This document shows positions 3,983 through 6,412 of a stretch of DNA of 6,412 nucleotides, one piece after another. A model generated the notes under the pieces. It was given only the letters and a program-made list of their open reading frames with translations, was not told where the DNA came from and did no database searches. Position numbers and translations under genes: made by a program. The DNA lies in assembly GCA_900546695.1 (NCBI GenBank), contig URDX01000052.1, positions 1 through 6,412 of the forward strand, read 5' to 3'. This stretch comes from an uncultured Eubacteriales bacterium (GTDB taxonomy: Bacteria > Bacillota > Clostridia > Oscillospirales > CAG-272). How positions within the stretch are numbered: position 1 is the first letter of the stretch; each line of letters begins with the position of its first letter.

Positions 3983-6328
3983 ATGAATTACGGCTATTTT
4001 GACGACAAGAACAAGGAATACGTCATCACCCGACCCGACACCCCGTCGCCGTGGATGAACTATCTCGGAAACGGCAGGTTCAGCGGTATGATATCCAACA
4101 ACGCGGGCGGACTCGTTTTTGACAGCGATCCCGGCAGCCACCGTATTACAAAGTACAATCACAGCGGCGTTCCGATGGACCGTCCCGGTCATTACCTCTA
4201 TCTCCGCGACATGGAGAGCGGCGAGTACTGGTCGGCATCGTGGCAGCCCGTTATGCGCAACATGCAGGAGTATGAGTGCCGTCACGGCATGGGCTATACC
4301 ACCATCAAGGGCAAGTATGCGGATATTTCCTCGCGCGTTACCTACTTCATCCCCGACGGCAAGAACTACGAGGTCTGGAAAGCGGCGGTCCGCAACGATT
4401 CCGACCGTCCGAGAACTATCCGCACCTTCAGCTACATGGAGTTTTCCTTCTACGATGCCATGACCGACATGCTTCAGGAGTGGTCGAGATACTTCAGCGA
4501 CTGCTACTGGAAGGACGGCTCGATAATCTATGACCCGTCGAATGAGCTCTCGGACTATGAGCGTCAGTATACCTTTATGACCTCGTCACTGCCCGCAGTC
4601 GGCTATGAGTGCCAGCGCCGCGCGTTCCTCGGCGATTATCGTGACGAGTCCAACCCCATCGGCGTTGAACGCGGCAGTCTCACATCGACCGATGTCAATG
4701 CCGACTACGTCTGCGGCAGCATCTGCTGCGAGATAACCCTTGAGCCCGGTGAGGAGAAGGAGTTTGTCTACGCGATAGGCGATGCACCGAGCGTCGGCGC
4801 AGTTCCCGCAATCGCAAACGAGGCGACCGACCTCGCAACAGCCGAGCGTGACCTCGCCGCAGTGCGCGCAAAGTGGGATAGAATACTCGCGCGTCAGCAG
4901 GTCTCCACACCCTGCCCCGAGATGAATACCATGCTCAACGTCTGGCATCCCTATGAGTGCCGCATGACCTTCAACTGGTCGCGCTTTATCTCGTACTACG
5001 AGCGCGGAGTGACCCGCGGCTTCGGCTTCCGTGACAGCATGCAGGACGTTCTCGGCGCAATGTACGCCTGCCCCGAGGAGTGCAAGGAGCGTATCAAGCT
5101 GCTGCTCGGCATTCAGCTCAGCACGGGCGACGCAAGATGCGTTTACTTCCCGAGCACGGGCAGAGCCGAGGGCGGCGGACGCTCGGACGACCATCTCTGG
5201 TCGATATTCTCGGTCTGCACATACATCCGCGAGACGGGCGACAGCGCGTTCCTCGATGAGATTGTTCCGTTCGATGACGGCGGCGAGGCTACCGTTCGCG
5301 AGCATCTTATGCGCGGACTGCGCTTCACGCGCGAGCATGTCGGCGATCACGGCATTCCGCTCTTCCTCGGCACCGACTGGAACGACTCGCTCAGCTGGAT
5401 AAGCAGAAAGAAGAGAAAGGCGGAGTCGACCTTCGTGTTCTTCCAGGCTGCACACGCTGCATACGAGCTCGGTCTGCTCTTTGACGCACTCGGTGAGACC
5501 GAGAATAAGGCGTGGGCGGATGAATACTACGCTTGGTGCCGCTCGGTGTTCGCTCAGCTCTGGGACGGCGGCTGGTTCCTGCGCGCCTTCGACGACGACG
5601 GCTTTAAGGTCGGAACAGACGAGGACAGAGAGAATAAGATATTCCTTAACCCGCAGTCTTGGGCTGTGCTCTCCCGCCTGCCGAGTCAGGAGCAGGGCGA
5701 GAAGGCGTTCGATAATGTTATGAAGTACCTTATGTGCGAGTTCGGTATCTGCTCGCACGGTCCCGCTACCTCCTACCGCGACTTCTCTAAGCGCGCATAC
5801 TTCGGACTTAAGTCCGGCGTTAAGGAGAACGGCGGCGTGTTCTTCCATGCAAATACATGGGCGGTTATCGCGGAAACGCTGCTCCGCCGCGGCGACGAGG
5901 CGTTTGAGATTTATCACGCATCGCTCCCGCCCGTACGCAACGATAAGGCGGATCAGTGCCTGATTGAGCCGTATGTCTACGCTTCCGCAATGCTCGGAAA
6001 GACGCATGAGCGCTTCGGCGCAGGCTCTAACTCGTGGCTCACGGGTACCGCATCCTGGATGTACCTCGCGGCAACGCAGTATATCCTCGGTGTGCGCCCC
6101 GATTATAACGGCGTTGTTATCGACCCGTGCACACCCGCTGATTGGGACGGCTTCGATGTCCGCCGCGAGGTCCGCGGAACTATGCTCGAAATACACGTCG
6201 GCAAGGCTCCTAATAAGGACGCGCGCGTGTCCCGCCTCGTAGTGGACGGTCAGAGCATCGACGGCAACGTTATCCCGTACTCCGCCCTCGCCGGCAAGGC
6301 AAGCGTTAAGGTCGAGGCTCAGTACTAA
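3983..6328 (+). CDS. GH94 beta-glucoside phosphorylase, cellobiose phosphorylase-like
   Basis: This 781-residue enzyme has no signal peptide, so it is cytosolic. GH94 enzymes cleave beta-linked glucosides with phosphate, releasing alpha-glucose 1-phosphate and saving ATP. The start (YGYFDDKNKEYVITRPDTPSPW) and end follow cellobiose phosphorylases (about 810-820 aa) closely. Seen in order: N-terminal beta-sandwich 1-270, helical linker about 275-305, (alpha/alpha)6 barrel about 310-700, C-terminal sheet. GFGFRDSMQD (346-355) matches the glucose-site Arg/Asp segment. GTDWND (463-468) carries W466 and the probable catalytic acid D468. KENGG (614-618), H622 and T687-G688 (SWLTGT) match the glucose and phosphate-binding residues. 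The loop after DWND is about 20 residues shorter than in cellobiose phosphorylase. Residues 602-611, which shape the acceptor site, differ strongly and put Lys at 610, so the acceptor may not be plain glucose. AAGGAAGGA (3964-3971) precedes the ATG by 11 nt. Family near certain, substrate uncertain. Confidence 0.93.
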   Translation: MNYGYFDDKNKEYVITRPDTPSPWMNYLGNGRFSGMISNNAGGLVFDSDPGSHRITKYNHSGVPMDRPGHYLYLRDMESGEYWSASWQPVMRNMQEYECRHGMGYTTIKGKYADISSRVTYFIPDGKNYEVWKAAVRNDSDRPRTIRTFSYMEFSFYDAMTDMLQEWSRYFSDCYWKDGSIIYDPSNELSDYERQYTFMTSSLPAVGYECQRRAFLGDYRDESNPIGVERGSLTSTDVNADYVCGSICCEITLEPGEEKEFVYAIGDAPSVGAVPAIANEATDLATAERDLAAVRAKWDRILARQQVSTPCPEMNTMLNVWHPYECRMTFNWSRFISYYERGVTRGFGFRDSMQDVLGAMYACPEECKERIKLLLGIQLSTGDARCVYFPSTGRAEGGGRSDDHLWSIFSVCTYIRETGDSAFLDEIVPFDDGGEATVREHLMRGLRFTREHVGDHGIPLFLGTDWNDSLSWISRKKRKAESTFVFFQAAHAAYELGLLFDALGETENKAWADEYYAWCRSVFAQLWDGGWFLRAFDDDGFKVGTDEDRENKIFLNPQSWAVLSRLPSQEQGEKAFDNVMKYLMCEFGICSHGPATSYRDFSKRAYFGLKSGVKENGGVFFHANTWAVIAETLLRRGDEAFEIYHASLPPVRNDKADQCLIEPYVYASAMLGKTHERFGAGSNSWLTGTASWMYLAATQYILGVRPDYNGVVIDPCTPADWDGFDVRREVRGTMLEIHVGKAPNKDARVSRLVVDGQSIDGNVIPYSALAGKASVKVEAQY

Positions 6329-6330
6329 GG

Positions 6331-6363
6331 AGCGCGGGGGACGCGGGGGAACGCGCGGGGGAC
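6331..6363. repeat. G-rich short repeats after the phosphorylase gene
   Basis: Three G5 runs (6336-6340, 6345-6349, 6357-6361) are set in near-repeats of the unit ACGCGGGGG with a period of about 10-12 nt. The G4 run at 6378-6381 is too far away for a canonical short-loop quadruplex, though one with a long loop is possible. No ORF is supported here. Confidence 0.5.
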
Positions 6364-6375
6364 GAGGAGTACGCG

Positions 6376-6405
6376 GTGGGGACGCTTTCGAGAAAGCGCC
6401 CCCAC
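6376..6405. terminator. Strong imperfect hairpin, possible terminator or palindromic repeat
   Basis: GTGGGG (6376-6381) pairs with CCCCAC (6400-6405), and CGCTTT (6383-6388) pairs with AAAGCG (6393-6398) around a 4-nt CGAG loop. There is a single A-C mismatch, giving 12 base pairs. It begins 47 nt after the phosphorylase stop. What follows is C-rich and not T-rich, so it is not a standard intrinsic terminator on the + strand. It could still end or stabilise the transcript, or be a dispersed repeat. The window ends 7 nt later. Confidence 0.45.
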
Positions 6406-6412
6406 ACCCCCC

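Noticed and set aside
4586..6196. 536-codon open frame on the minus strand opposite the phosphorylase gene
   Set aside because: Same explanation: the + strand encodes a full GH94 enzyme with all motifs, and the antisense product shows no family features.

Overview
The window reads as chromosomal DNA of a Gram-positive, moderately GC-rich anaerobe, most likely a rumen or gut member of the Clostridia (Ruminococcus/Oscillospiraceae-like). The reasons are a DnaD-domain replication protein and a Rex-family repressor (both typical of Firmicutes), purine-rich ribosome binding sites, one strong-SD TTG start, and an intracellular cellobiose-type phosphorylase. The taxonomic placement is inference from gene content. 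No tRNA, rRNA, CRISPR array, transposase or phage gene is visible.

Layout, all genes on the + strand: (1) 1-368 is non-coding and repeat-rich. It holds a perfect 11-bp hairpin, two diverged tandem copies of a stem-loop element, and a possible short leader ORF that overlaps the next start codon. (2) 369-1529 encodes an isocitrate dehydrogenase-type beta-decarboxylating dehydrogenase. (3) 1530-1895 is a structured intergenic region: near-identical repeat units of about 36 nt, interrupted by a 183-bp segment full of inverted repeats. (4) 1896-2735 encodes a Rex-like repressor with an intact DNA-binding half, a Rossmann half that has lost the NAD(H)-binding glycine signature, and an extra hydrophilic C-terminal tail. 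(5) 2741-3913, 5 nt downstream, encodes a DnaD-like protein with two DnaD C-terminal domains and an Ala/Ser-rich linker. (6) 3983-6328 encodes a GH94 disaccharide phosphorylase close to cellobiose phosphorylase but with a changed acceptor-site segment. (7) 6329-6412 is G-rich and ends in a strong imperfect hairpin.

The Rex-like gene and the DnaD-like gene are very probably co-transcribed. The isocitrate dehydrogenase and the phosphorylase look like separate central-carbon and sugar-uptake functions: phosphorolysis of an imported beta-glucoside to glucose 1-phosphate, and isocitrate to 2-oxoglutarate for glutamate supply. Nothing here proves a joint pathway. I do not see a clear new multi-gene system. 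The most unusual items are the Rex-like protein without its NADH motif paired with a DnaD-like gene, and the structured repeat block directly upstream of that pair.
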